Shown here: one piece after another, positions 38,408-46,765 of the stretch | How the letters are laid out: the number at the start of each line of letters is the position of its first letter | How positions within the stretch are numbered: position 1 is the first letter of the stretch | Assembly (NCBI RefSeq): GCF_900092025.1 | Contig: NZ_FLTX01000008.1 | Location: 156,129-220,128 of the forward strand | Reading direction: 5' to 3' | Length of the DNA: 64,000 nt | Source of the DNA: Xanthomonas bromi | Lineage (GTDB): Bacteria > Pseudomonadota > Gammaproteobacteria > Xanthomonadales > Xanthomonadaceae | Translations under genes and position numbers: made by a program | Notes under the pieces: generated by a model | Databases searched by the model: none | The model's input: only the letters and a program-made list of their open reading frames with translations | Told to the model about the DNA's origin: nothing

Positions 38408-39688
38408 ATGACAGCGTCCCCAGCCACGCGCCGCCCGGGCCTGCCCCTGCATTGGAAGATGGGCATTGGCTTCGCCGTCGGCCTGTCGTTGGGTCTGGCT
38501 GTCTACTACCTGGCCGGCAGCGACGCCGAGTGGGTGCGGCTGGTCACCAAGTACGTCACCACGCCGTTCTCGCAGATCTTCCTCAATCTGATCTTCATGC
38601 TGATCGTGCCGCTGCTGTTTTCGGCGCTGGTGATGGGCATTTCCGACATGGGCGATATCCGCGCGCTCGGTCGGGTGGGCTGGCGCACCCTGGGCTATAC
38701 CGTGGTGCTGTCCGGCATTGCGGTGCTGCTCGGTCTGGTGCTGGTCAACGTGCTCAAGCCCGGCGCGGGCGTGGACCCGCAGCTGGCCAATCAACTGATC
38801 CAGGAAAACGCCGAGCGCACCCGCGAGATCATTTCCAGTTCCGGTACCCAGCCGCAGGGCATGGATATGCTGTTGTCGATCGTGCCCAGCAACGTGATTG
38901 CCGCAGCGTCCAACAATGGGGCCATCCTGTCGCTGATGTTTTTTGCGGTGATGTTCGGCGTGGGCATGGTGCTGACCGCCGATGAAAAGGTTGCCACGTT
39001 GCGGCGTGGGATCGAAGGCGTCTTCGAGATTTCGATGACCTTGATCGGGCTGGTGATCCGCCTGGCACCGTATGCGGTGGCCTGTTTCATGTTCAACCTG
39101 GCTGCGTTGTTCGGCTTCGATCTGTTGATTCGCCTGGGGGCCTACGTGGGCGTGGTGGTGCTGGCGCTGGGCCTGCACATGGTGGTGAGCTACGGGCTGG
39201 CAGTGAAATTCGCCGGGCGCTCGCCGCTGGGCTTCTTCAAGCAGACCCAGGAGGCCACACTGATGGCGTTCTCCACCGCCTCCAGCAACGCGACCCTGCC
39301 CACCGCCTTGCGCGTGGCCGACGAGATGGGCCTGCCGCCGCGCGTGTCGCGTTTCGTACTGACGGTGGGAGCCACCGCCAACCAGAACGGCACCGCGCTG
39401 TTCGAGGGGGTGACGGTGATCTTCCTGGCGCAGTTCTTCAACGTGGACCTGAGCATTGGCCAGCAATTCATGGTGATGCTGGTCTGCATCCTGGGCGGCA
39501 TCGGCACTGCCGGCGTGCCGTCGGGCTCGCTGCCGGTGGTGGCGCTGATCTGCGCGATAGTCGGGGTCAACCCGGTGGGCATCGGCATGATCCTGGGCGT
39601 CAATCACTTCCTGGACATGTGCCGCAGCGCGCTCAATGTCACCGGCGATCTGGCGCTGACGACCCTGGTGGCCAAGGGCGAGGAATAG
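38408..39688 (+). CDS. Dicarboxylate/amino acid:cation symporter (DAACS family)
   Basis: A 426-residue inner-membrane secondary transporter of the GltP/DctA family with about eight transmembrane helices and two re-entrant hairpins. Family motifs are present: the HP1 serine-rich region AFSTASSNATLPTALRVAD, the TM7 motif GATANQNGTALFEGVT (NxxGT-like) and HP2 GTAGVPSGSLPV. Substrate (glutamate/aspartate or C4-dicarboxylates) is not clear from sequence. The ATG at 38408 directly precedes the conserved LHWKMGIGFAVG; a longer in-frame extension upstream is not conserved-looking. Confidence 0.92.
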   Translation: MTASPATRRPGLPLHWKMGIGFAVGLSLGLAVYYLAGSDAEWVRLVTKYVTTPFSQIFLNLIFMLIVPLLFSALVMGISDMGDIRALGRVGWRTLGYTVVLSGIAVLLGLVLVNVLKPGAGVDPQLANQLIQENAERTREIISSSGTQPQGMDMLLSIVPSNVIAAASNNGAILSLMFFAVMFGVGMVLTADEKVATLRRGIEGVFEISMTLIGLVIRLAPYAVACFMFNLAALFGFDLLIRLGAYVGVVVLALGLHMVVSYGLAVKFAGRSPLGFFKQTQEATLMAFSTASSNATLPTALRVADEMGLPPRVSRFVLTVGATANQNGTALFEGVTVIFLAQFFNVDLSIGQQFMVMLVCILGGIGTAGVPSGSLPVVALICAIVGVNPVGIGMILGVNHFLDMCRSALNVTGDLALTTLVAKGEE

Positions 39689-39846
39689 GGAGTCGAGAAT
39701 CGGGAATGGGTAAAGCGGGCTGTTGCGATCGGTACGTGTGACGGGAGCTCATCTGCTACCGCGGCAGGGGTTGCGCTGCCAGTGGCGTTAGCGGCCCACC
39801 CGCAACGCTGCATCCGATTCCCCATTCCCGACTCCCGATTCCCCTA
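39688..39846. repeat. GGGAATCGGG-type palindromic intergenic element, copy 3
   Basis: Begins GGGAGTCGAGAATCGGGAAT, then GGGTAAAGCGGGC, and ends CCGATTCCCCATTCCCGACT then CCCGATTCCCC, an approximate inverted terminal repeat. It fills most of the symporter-tkt spacer. Its opening AAAGCGGG box matches the copy after recG. Confidence 0.7.
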
Positions 39847-39913
39847 ACGCTGTGTATGGGAGAATAGCGGTCTCCGCTTCCAGCGGTGTTCCCCTCCGCT
39901 TCCATAGACGCCC

Positions 39914-41914
39914 ATGACCCAGCCCACCCGCCGCCAGCTGGCCAACGCCATCCGTTTTCTCGCCGCAGATGCGGTCGAAGCCGCCAAATCCGGCCATCCC
40001 GGCATGCCCATGGGCATGGCGGACATCGCCGAAGTGCTGTGGAACGATTATTTCCGGCACAACCCGAACAACCCGCAGTGGTTCAACCGCGACCGGTTCG
40101 TGCTGTCCAACGGCCACGGCTCGATGCTGCAATACGCGCTGCTGCACCTGTCCGGCTACGACCTGCCGATCGAGCAGCTCAAGCAGTTCCGCCAGCTGCA
40201 CAGCAAGACCGCAGGCCACCCGGAGCGCAGCGAGACCCCCGGCGTGGAGACCACCACCGGTCCGCTCGGGCAGGGCTTTGCCAATGCCGTGGGCTTTGCG
40301 CTGGCCGAGAAGTTGCTGGCGCAGCGCTATAACCGCCCGGAGCTGGAAATCGTCGATCACCGCACCTGGGTGTTCATGGGCGACGGCTGCCTGATGGAAG
40401 GCATTTCGCACGAAGCCGCCTCGCTGGCCGGCACCTGGGGCCTGGGCAAGCTGGTGGCGTTCTGGGACAACAACCAGATCTCCATCGACGGCAACACCGC
40501 CGGCTGGTTCAGCGACGACACCCCGGCACGCTTCGAGGCCTATGGCTGGCACGTGATCCGCGATGTAGACGGGCATGACGCCGACAAGATCAAGGCGGCG
40601 ATCGAAGCGGCGCTGGAAAACGGCGACAAGCCGACCCTGATCTGCTGCCGCACCAAAATCGGCTTCGGTGCGCCCACCAAGGCCGGTAAGGAATCCTCGC
40701 ACGGCGCGCCGCTGGGCAAGGAAGAGCTGGAAGGTGCGCGCAAGGCGCTCGATTGGCCGTACGGCCCGTTCGAAATTCCCGAAGAGATCTACGCCGGCTG
40801 GCGTGCAGGTGGCACCGGCACGCTGCGCCAGGCCGAGTGGGAGCAGTTGTTCGATAAGTACGCCACGCAGTACGCCAGCGAAGCCGATGAGCTGACCCGC
40901 CGCTCGCATGGCGAGCTGCCGGCCGACTTCATCGCCCAGGCCGATGCCTACATCGCCAAGGCGCAGCAGGACGGCCAGACCATTGCCTCGCGCAAGGCCT
41001 CGCAGCTGGCGATCGAAGCGTTCGCGCCGCTGCTGCCCGAGTTGATCGGCGGCTCGGCCGATCTGGCGCATTCCAACCTGACCTTGTGGAAGGCCAGCAA
41101 GTCGGTGGCCACCGACGACCCGGATGCCAACTACGTGTATTACGGCGTGCGCGAGTTCGGCATGACCGCGATTGCCAATGGCCTGGCGCTGCATGGTGGC
41201 TTCATTCCGTTCGACGCCACCTTCCTGGTGTTCAGCGATTACGCCCGCAACGGCGTGCGCATGAGCGCGCTGAACCCGGCGCATGCCATCCACGTGTACA
41301 CGCACGATTCGATCGGCCTGGGCGAAGACGGCCCGACCCATCAGCCGGTGGAGCACCTGGCTTCGCTGCGCTACATCCCCAACAACGATGTGTGGCGCCC
41401 GGGCGATGCGGTGGAATCGGCAGTGAGCTGGAAGGCTGCGATCACCCGCAAGGACGGCCCGAGCTGCCTGATCTTCAGTCGCCAGAATCTGCAGCACCAG
41501 CCGCGCAGCGCCGAGCAGATCAAGCTGATCGAACGCGGTGGCTACGTGCTGGCCGATGCCGAAGGCGGCACGCCCGACGTGATACTGATCGGTACCGGTT
41601 CGGAAGTGGGCCTGGCGGTGGAAGCCAAGAAGACGCTGGATGCGGCCGGCTTGAAGACGCGCGTGGTATCGATGCCGTCGACCGATGTGTTTGATCGTCA
41701 GGATGCGGCGTATCGCGAATCGGTGTTGCCGAATGCCGTGCGCAAGCGCGTGGCGGTGGAAGCGGGCGTGACCGGCTTCTGGCGCAAGTACGTCGGCCTG
41801 GATGGCGATGTGGTCGGCATCGATACCTTCGGCGCCTCGGCACCGGCTGATCAGCTGTACGCGTACTTCAAGATCACCGCCGAGCACGTAGTGCAGGCAG
41901 CCAAAGCACTGTAA
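39914..41914 (+). CDS. tkt: Transketolase
   Basis: A 666-residue thiamine-diphosphate enzyme of the pentose phosphate pathway, transferring two-carbon ketol units. Visible: N-terminal [20 protein letters not shown] and [12 protein letters not shown], the ThDP/Mg motif [20 protein letters not shown] ending in [11 protein letters not shown], the substrate His/Arg region [20 protein letters not shown], and the C-terminal domain ([20 protein letters not shown]). Full length and followed by a strong terminator. Confidence 0.97.
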   Translation: MTQPTRRQLANAIRFLAADAVEAAKSGHPGMPMGMADIAEVLWNDYFRHNPNNPQWFNRDRFVLSNGHGSMLQYALLHLSGYDLPIEQLKQFRQLHSKTAGHPERSETPGVETTTGPLGQGFANAVGFALAEKLLAQRYNRPELEIVDHRTWVFMGDGCLMEGISHEAASLAGTWGLGKLVAFWDNNQISIDGNTAGWFSDDTPARFEAYGWHVIRDVDGHDADKIKAAIEAALENGDKPTLICCRTKIGFGAPTKAGKESSHGAPLGKEELEGARKALDWPYGPFEIPEEIYAGWRAGGTGTLRQAEWEQLFDKYATQYASEADELTRRSHGELPADFIAQADAYIAKAQQDGQTIASRKASQLAIEAFAPLLPELIGGSADLAHSNLTLWKASKSVATDDPDANYVYYGVREFGMTAIANGLALHGGFIPFDATFLVFSDYARNGVRMSALNPAHAIHVYTHDSIGLGEDGPTHQPVEHLASLRYIPNNDVWRPGDAVESAVSWKAAITRKDGPSCLIFSRQNLQHQPRSAEQIKLIERGGYVLADAEGGTPDVILIGTGSEVGLAVEAKKTLDAAGLKTRVVSMPSTDVFDRQDAAYRESVLPNAVRKRVAVEAGVTGFWRKYVGLDGDVVGIDTFGASAPADQLYAYFKITAEHVVQAAKAL

Positions 41915-41935
41915 CGCCTTGCGCGGTGCGTGAAA

Positions 41936-41965
41936 GAAAAAGCCGGCGGAAGCCGGCTTTTTTGT
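41936..41965 (+). terminator. Rho-independent terminator after tkt
   Basis: Stem AAGCCGGC (41940-41947) and GCCGGCTT (41952-41959) with a four-base GGAA loop, flanked by an A-run upstream and followed by TTTTTT, 25 bases after the tkt stop. Confidence 0.9.
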
Positions 41966-42027
41966 TGGATCTCGTGCGCGATGCGCGGTCCGTCATCGTT
42001 CAACGGACGCCTTGCGTGTTTCAGCGC

Positions 42028-42445
42028 GCGTCGTTGGCCAGCGCCGCTGCACGGATCTCCGGGCGTCTGACCCAGGGTTGGAACGCTACCTTCGTACACC
42101 GCCCGCGATGCCGATGACGTGTCCGTCAACAAGCAGCTTCCGCCCACCACCATCGAGCTGTTCAGCAGCTACACACCGCAGGGCGAGTGGAGCGACCTGA
42201 CCGTTGGCGGAGGCGTCAACTGGCAGAACCGCATCTACTACGTGGGCCTGCTGTACGGCACCGCGCAGCAGAGTGCGTACGCCCTGGTCAGCGTATTCGC
42301 GCGCTATCGCCTGTCGCCGCAGTTCTCGGTGCAGTTCAATGTCGACAACCTGCTCGACAAGCGCGACTACGCGCAGATCGATGCGGGCCATGGCGCCTGG
42401 GGCGCATCGCGCAACGGCATGCTGACCTTCAACTACACGTTCTGA
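42028..42445 (+). pseudogene. C-terminal remnant of a TonB-dependent siderophore receptor
   Basis: From about 42095 the sequence encodes YTARDADDVSVNKQLPPTTI, then ELFSSYTPQGEWSDLTVGGG, VNWQNRIYYVG, VFARYRLSPQFSVQFNVDNL and a final NGMLTFNYTF with terminal Phe. This is the end of a FpvA/FhuE-type receptor barrel. Slightly upstream, in another frame, ARISGRLTQGWNATF continues the same protein, so a frameshift lies at about 42093. The signal peptide, plug and most of the barrel are missing, with the intact tkt terminator just upstream. The remnant cannot make a functional receptor. Confidence 0.85.
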
Positions 42446-42492
42446 AGGCGCACTGCATCGGGCGTTTTGACGCTCGCTGTGATCGACACATG

Positions 42493-42529
42493 GCACAGGC
42501 ATTTTGCGAACGATGCCTGTGCTTTTTTA
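42493..42529 (+). terminator. Terminator of the former TonB receptor gene
   Basis: Perfect 10-base-pair stem GCACAGGCAT (42493-42502) and ATGCCTGTGC (42513-42522) with a 10-base loop, followed by TTTTTT. It lies 47 bases after the receptor stop codon and has survived although the gene has not. Confidence 0.85.
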
Positions 42530-42616
42530 TGTGAGTCTGATGTGTCGCAACGTGCAGAGATCACGTCGCGCGTCCTGATGTGGCAGCTCCACGTTCTGAC
42601 CCGGCACATAGTGGGC

Positions 42617-42643
42617 GTCGGTGACGGTCGGTGACGGTCGGTG
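42617..42643 (+). repeat. Short tandem repeat, unit GTCGGTGACG
   Basis: About 2.7 head-to-tail copies of the 10-base unit within non-coding DNA. Likely a minor slippage product. Confidence 0.7.
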
Positions 42644-42936
42644 CCTGGCGACCACTGGCACAGCAACGTGTGAACGATGCGGTTGCATATCGCGTGACTA
42701 TTTTGCGGCCTGCATATCGCGCAAAGAGTCTCCCAGGCGTCCGTGTCGAGCAGTCACGTTGTCTGGCCGATATGCAAGTTTGTGCGTTGAGACAGCGGAC
42801 TGCGTCGTTGGGGGCACGGCCTTGCGGCGCATGACCGTCGACAACGCCACGACTGCGATGCGAGAACTGCACTGCCAGCGTTCGCGTCGCACGCCGCCCT
42901 CCGCTACACGGCAAGCTGGGCATCTACGCATGCGGC

Positions 42937-43673
42937 TCAGGGCACGAGCGGCCGCAGATGCGGTGCCATCAGCTCCGCTACCCAGTCCATGAAAGCGCGC
43001 ACGCGTTGCGGCAGATGGCGGCGCTGCGCGTAGAGCAGCGTCACCGGCATCGGTTCGGCGGCCAGGTCGGGCAGGATTTCGATTAGCGCGCCGCTGTCCA
43101 GATATGCGCGGAGCGGGCTGGCCGGGTCGTCCAGGCAGTGCGGTGTGCCGCGGCGGGCGAGGTACTGCGCGCTGGCGCAGCTGACGATGCGAAATGCACC
43201 GAGCGGCCGTGCGACCAGACTGGTGTCTTCCAGTGTGCCCACGCGCAGCACGCAGTCGAAGCCCTCGCGCACCACATCCACGCGGCGATCGGTGCCGCTG
43301 ATTTCCACTTCCAGCTGCGGGTGCTGCGCGAGGAACGCGGGCAGGGCCGGAATGACAAGTGACGTGCGATGCCAGCCGACATATCTACGCGCAAGCGCCC
43401 ACGCAACTGGCTGCGCTCGCGCTGGAACATGCCCTGCAATTCGTCCATGTCATCGAGCAGGTCGCGGCTGCGCTGATAGAACGCGGTGCTGTCGCCGGTG
43501 AGCTGCACGCGCCGTGTGGTGCGGTGCAGGAGTTGCGTGCCGAGCGAGGCTTCCAGCCGTTGCACGGCGGTGGAGACGCTGGCCTCGGGCAACCCCAGGC
43601 TATCGGCAGCGCGGGTAAAGCTGCCCAGCTCGGCCACGCGCAAGAAGGCTCGCAGCGACTCCATGGTGTCCAT
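42937..43673 (-). pseudogene. LysR-family transcriptional regulator, frameshifted
   Basis: The N-terminal part, from MDTMESLRAFLRVAELGSFT through the winged helix (AADSLGLPEASVSTAVQRLE) to RGRLRVDMSAGIARH, is open. At 43357-43358 one base is missing: the frame then shifts, and the expected continuation VIPALPAFLAQHPQLEVEIS then GTDRRVDVVREGFDCVLRVG is found in the next frame, running to a normal C-terminus. Restoring one base would give a full LysR protein of about 245 residues. Either a true inactivating deletion or a sequencing error. The SDR gene is divergent from it, the usual regulator-target pair. Confidence 0.88.
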
Positions 43674-43773
43674 CGATTGGTCGGTAGTCTTGAACGGTGT
43701 AATCAGGGTGAGCGGATTTATGCGGCATCGCAAGCGCACTAGCCTGGGCGCTCACTACTCGCGGAGCACACGC

Positions 43774-44541
43774 ATGTCGACCACCACCACTACCCCCATC
43801 ACCGTGATGACCGGCGGCAGCCGCGGCCTGGGCCGTAACGCGGCGCTTGCGCTCGCTGCCGATGGCAGCGACATCGTGTTGACCTACCGCAGCCAGGCCG
43901 ATGAGGCCGCCGCTGTGGTTGCCCAGATCCATAAGCACGGCCGGCGCGCGCATGCCTTGCAACTCGATGTTGCCGACGCCGATTCTTTCGCCGCCTTCGC
44001 CGCGCGGTTGAAGCAGGTGCTGGCCGGTTGGGGACGCAGCCAGTTCGATGCGCTGGTCAACAATGCCGGTACCGGCCTGCACGCGTCCATTGCCGACACC
44101 ACGCCGGCGCAGTTTGATGCCCTGGTCGCCATCCATCTCAAGGGCCCTTATTTCTTGACGCAGGCGTTGTTGCCGCTGATTGCCGATGGCGGGCGCATTC
44201 TCAACGTGTCCAGCGGCCTTGCGCGTTTTGCGCTGCCCGGTGCATCGGCCTACGCGATGATGAAGGGTGGGGTGGAAGTGTTCACCCGCTATCTGGCCAA
44301 GGAGCTTGGGGCACGCGGGATTCGTGCCAACACGCTTGCGCCGGGCGCGATCGAGACCGATTTCAACGGCGGCACCGTGCGCGACAACGTGCAGGTCAAC
44401 GCGATGGTGTCCTCGGTCACTGCGTTGGGCCGCCCTGGTCTGCCAGATGACATCGGACCGGTGGTGGCTGCGCTGCTTGCACCTGGCACCGGCTGGGTCA
44501 ATGCGCAGCGCATCGAAGTCTCGGGTGGGATGTTGATCTAA
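43774..44541 (+). CDS. Short-chain dehydrogenase/reductase (SDR)
   Basis: A 255-residue classical SDR oxidoreductase with NAD(P)-binding TGGSRGLGRNAAL (TGxxxGxG), ALVNNAGTG (NNAG), the catalytic Ser in ILNVSSGLARF, and YxxxK in SAYAMMKGG. The Arg at YRSQADEA after the second strand suggests NADPH. Substrate unknown. Translation begins at ATG 43774. It is divergent from the broken LysR gene, which may have controlled it. Confidence 0.92.
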   Translation: MSTTTTTPITVMTGGSRGLGRNAALALAADGSDIVLTYRSQADEAAAVVAQIHKHGRRAHALQLDVADADSFAAFAARLKQVLAGWGRSQFDALVNNAGTGLHASIADTTPAQFDALVAIHLKGPYFLTQALLPLIADGGRILNVSSGLARFALPGASAYAMMKGGVEVFTRYLAKELGARGIRANTLAPGAIETDFNGGTVRDNVQVNAMVSSVTALGRPGLPDDIGPVVAALLAPGTGWVNAQRIEVSGGMLI

Positions 44542-44641
44542 GTGCTAGGTGCGACGGGTCAATCGATGAGCACGCTGGGGAGCGCTGAAACAGCAATGTT
44601 TTCGCATCGCCATCCGCTCGCGCTGTTTGGGCGGCATGTGC

Positions 44642-44668
44642 CCGCACGCGAATCAGCGTGCGGATTTT
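44642..44668 (+). terminator. Terminator after the SDR gene
   Basis: CCGCACGC (44642-44649) pairs with GCGTGCGG (44656-44663) around a six-base loop and is followed by ATTTTC. It lies 100 bases after the SDR stop and faces the minus-strand terminator next to it. Confidence 0.65.
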
Positions 44669-44690
44669 CATCGACATCGAGAGCCACTAA

Positions 44691-44722
44691 CGAAAACAGC
44701 CTGCGCACATGCGCAGGCTGTT
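44691..44722 (-). terminator. Terminator after the M23 peptidase gene
   Basis: A perfect 12-base-pair stem, AACAGCCTGCGC (44695-44706) with GCGCAGGCTGTT (44711-44722), and an ACAT loop. Read on the minus strand it is followed by TTTTCG, so it should stop transcripts from the M23 peptidase gene. Confidence 0.8.
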
Positions 44723-44747
44723 GGAGACTTCCACTCGGGCGACTGCC

Positions 44748-45455
44748 CTACTGCAAGGGTTGATTGCCGTGCAGCACCGGATAGGGATTCAACGCCTCGC
44801 CCTTCCACCACTGTTTTTCCGGCCCTAGCCGATGAATCTCGAAGTGCAGATGCGGTGCGGCGGGGTTCGCATTGCCGGTGCTGCCCACATAGCCGATGAC
44901 CTGGCCGCGCTTGATCGATTGCTTCTCTGCCAAACCGTCGGCATAGCGCTCCAGGTGCGCGTAGTAATAGCAATACTTGCCGTCGGGTTCGAACTGGTAA
45001 ACGGTCAGGCCGCCGCGGTCGCTGGTGAAGAGTTTCTCCACCGTGCCGTCGGCGACCGCCACAACCGGAGTACCGGTTGGCGCAAGGATGTCGATGGCAT
45101 CGTGCACGCGGCCTTCGCTACGCGCATCGGTGAAGGTGTCCTGCAGCTGGTTGGCGCCGACACCCTGTACTGGAATCAGCAGACCAGCGCCCGGTGTCGA
45201 GGTATCGACACCAGGCGCTGGCGTTGATGCCATCGGCGTGTGGGCTGGCGCCGCAGCGGTTGCCGGCACTGCGGCAACCGAGGGTGCTGGAGCGGGCGCT
45301 GCCATCGGTGCGGCACTCGCGGTATTGCGGTCTGCTGCCATGGGTGCCGCGCTCGAGGAGGGCTCCACTTTTGCTTCCGGCGCAGTGCGTTCCAGCCACC
45401 AATAACCGGCGGCACCCAGCACGACACCCACCAGCAAGGTCATCAGCAGCTTCAT
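44748..45455 (-). CDS. M23 family metallopeptidase (LytM-like), membrane-anchored
   Basis: A 235-residue peptidoglycan endopeptidase candidate. One N-terminal signal anchor (MTLLVGVVLGAAGYWWL) is followed by a long Ala/Pro/Ser-rich linker (about 30-85) and the M23 domain. Zinc ligands are visible: the first His/Asp in GRVHDAIDILAPTGTPV and the HxH in NPAAPHLHFEI, with YYYAHLERYADG between them. It starts two bases after the L,D-transpeptidase stop, so the two genes are probably co-transcribed cell-wall enzymes. Confidence 0.92.
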   Translation of the reverse strand: MKLLMTLLVGVVLGAAGYWWLERTAPEAKVEPSSSAAPMAADRNTASAAPMAAPAPAPSVAAVPATAAAPAHTPMASTPAPGVDTSTPGAGLLIPVQGVGANQLQDTFTDARSEGRVHDAIDILAPTGTPVVAVADGTVEKLFTSDRGGLTVYQFEPDGKYCYYYAHLERYADGLAEKQSIKRGQVIGYVGSTGNANPAAPHLHFEIHRLGPEKQWWKGEALNPYPVLHGNQPLQ

Positions 45456-45457
45456 GC

Positions 45458-46444
45458 TTACTCCTGCATCACCACCGGCACAGAAGGGCCAACGACGCTG
45501 GCCAGGTTGACCACGTCCCAGTTGGTCAGACGCACACAGCCGTGCGATTCGGTCTTGCCGACATGGCCGGGTTCCGGTGTGCCATGCAAGCCATAATGCG
45601 GCTTGGACAGATCGATCCAGACGCGCCCGACCGGATTGTTCGGGCCCGATGGCAACGTGGCCTTTTGATCGCCCTTTTTCGCGTCCCAGAACAGCTTGGG
45701 GTTGTACTTGAAGACCGGGTTGCGCGAGATGCCCAGGATTTTCCAGTGGCCGATCGGCAACGGATCGTGCTTGCTGCCGGAAGACACCGGAAATTGCGCA
45801 TACACCTTGCCGTCGGCATCGAACAGCCGCAGCGTCGAATCGGATTTATCCACCACCAGCTTGGCCGGCTTGGCCAGCGGCGGCACGCCGTCGATGTTCG
45901 GTACCTGGATCACGCTGCCGGCCTTGCTCAGATCCACGCCAGGATTGAGATGGCGTAGCAGAGCGGGATCTGCATGGAAACGTTCGCCCAGTGCTTCATC
46001 GACCGAGACGTATCCCAGCGTTGTCAGCTTGGCCTGTTCCGCAGGTCCCTTGGGAATCGCCTGGAACGGGCCGGCGACATCTGCGTCGGTGAGCGTGTAC
46101 TGCACCAGGGCCGGCGTGGCGTCGGCCTGCAAGGCCTGCCAGGTGGCGTCATCCAGCTCGCCGGTGACCTTGATGTTGTGGGCGGCCTGGAAACCGGACA
46201 CTGCGCGCTTCTGATTGGAACCGCGCGCTCCGTCGATCTGGCCCGGCGAAAAATGCGCGCGATCCAGCAATACCTGCGCGTGCAGATCCGAACGCGCTCC
46301 GGTGGGGACCACCTTGCCCGCAGGAGCGGCCGCGGGTGCCGGTGCAACCGCAGGCGCGGGTTGCGGCGCTTGCGCCAGAGCAGACAAACAGGTGCCCAGT
46401 GCCAGGGCAAGCAGGCAAACGCGAACGTAGGGGCGTGATGGCAT
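45458..46444 (-). CDS. L,D-transpeptidase (YkuD) with peptidoglycan-binding domain
   Basis: A 328-residue secreted enzyme that forms 3-3 peptidoglycan cross-links or attaches proteins. It has a signal peptide (MPSRPYVRVCLLALALGTCL), an Ala/Pro linker, a PG-binding-1 domain (FSPGQIDGARGSNQKRAVSG, FQAAH), and the catalytic domain (LVVDKSDSTLRLFDADGKVY through SHGCVRLTNWDVV, with the catalytic Cys in SHGCVR). An alternative ATG at 46465 with a nearby AAGGTG would add seven residues. It is first in a pair with the M23 peptidase. Confidence 0.93.
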   Translation of the reverse strand: MPSRPYVRVCLLALALGTCLSALAQAPQPAPAVAPAPAAAPAGKVVPTGARSDLHAQVLLDRAHFSPGQIDGARGSNQKRAVSGFQAAHNIKVTGELDDATWQALQADATPALVQYTLTDADVAGPFQAIPKGPAEQAKLTTLGYVSVDEALGERFHADPALLRHLNPGVDLSKAGSVIQVPNIDGVPPLAKPAKLVVDKSDSTLRLFDADGKVYAQFPVSSGSKHDPLPIGHWKILGISRNPVFKYNPKLFWDAKKGDQKATLPSGPNNPVGRVWIDLSKPHYGLHGTPEPGHVGKTESHGCVRLTNWDVVNLASVVGPSVPVVMQE

Positions 46445-46765
46445 GTGCAGGTCCGAAAGAGGCATGCGCGCACCTTGCCGCAAACGGCTGCGCTTTCTGC
46501 GTGAAATCGCTGCACCGCTACTGACTGAGCGCGCAGTGCGATACGGCAGCGCCTTGCCAGTCGCCACGTGTGTTGTGCACAACATCACGTGGCGACCGCG
46601 CTGGTCGAGGACCAGCAGGCCGATGGCGTGGCGCGACGATGGGGGCGAGGCAGTTGCGCGTGAGGCAATGACAGCGCGCCAGTCGTGACATAGCGCTCAG
46701 GTAACAGCTGCAGCGGCGTACTTGCATACGCAAGGCCACCGCTGCAGCGAGCCTGCGGCGTTAGA
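46445..46765. other. Region upstream of the L,D-transpeptidase and downstream of the TonB receptor (about 320 bases)
   Basis: No gene seen. It holds the nested palindrome at 46707-46748 and should hold the transpeptidase promoter, for which no strong match was identified. Confidence 0.5.
46707..46748 (-). terminator. Nested palindrome after the TonB receptor, possible terminator
   Basis: Outer arms GCTGCAGCGG (46707-46716) and CCGCTGCAGC (46739-46748) enclose inner arms CTTGC (46721-46725) and GCAAG (46730-46734), separated by symmetrical four-base internal loops. It lies just after the receptor stop on the minus strand. There is no T-run, so it may act as an mRNA-end-protecting hairpin or a Rho-assisted stop. 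Confidence 0.5.

Larger units (their letters stand above)
42446..42936. other. Intergenic region between the receptor remnant and the LysR pseudogene (about 490 bases)
   Basis: Contains the terminator of the receptor remnant (42493-42529) and about 2.7 copies of a 10-base tandem repeat (42617-42643). The remainder shows no recognisable gene or motif; it may be degraded coding sequence. Confidence 0.5.

Noticed and set aside
39788..41887. A 699-codon open frame antisense to transketolase
   Set aside because: It mirrors tkt, a clear conserved gene, and has a His/Gln/Arg-rich shadow composition with no domain. Long antisense frames are common in GC-rich genomes.
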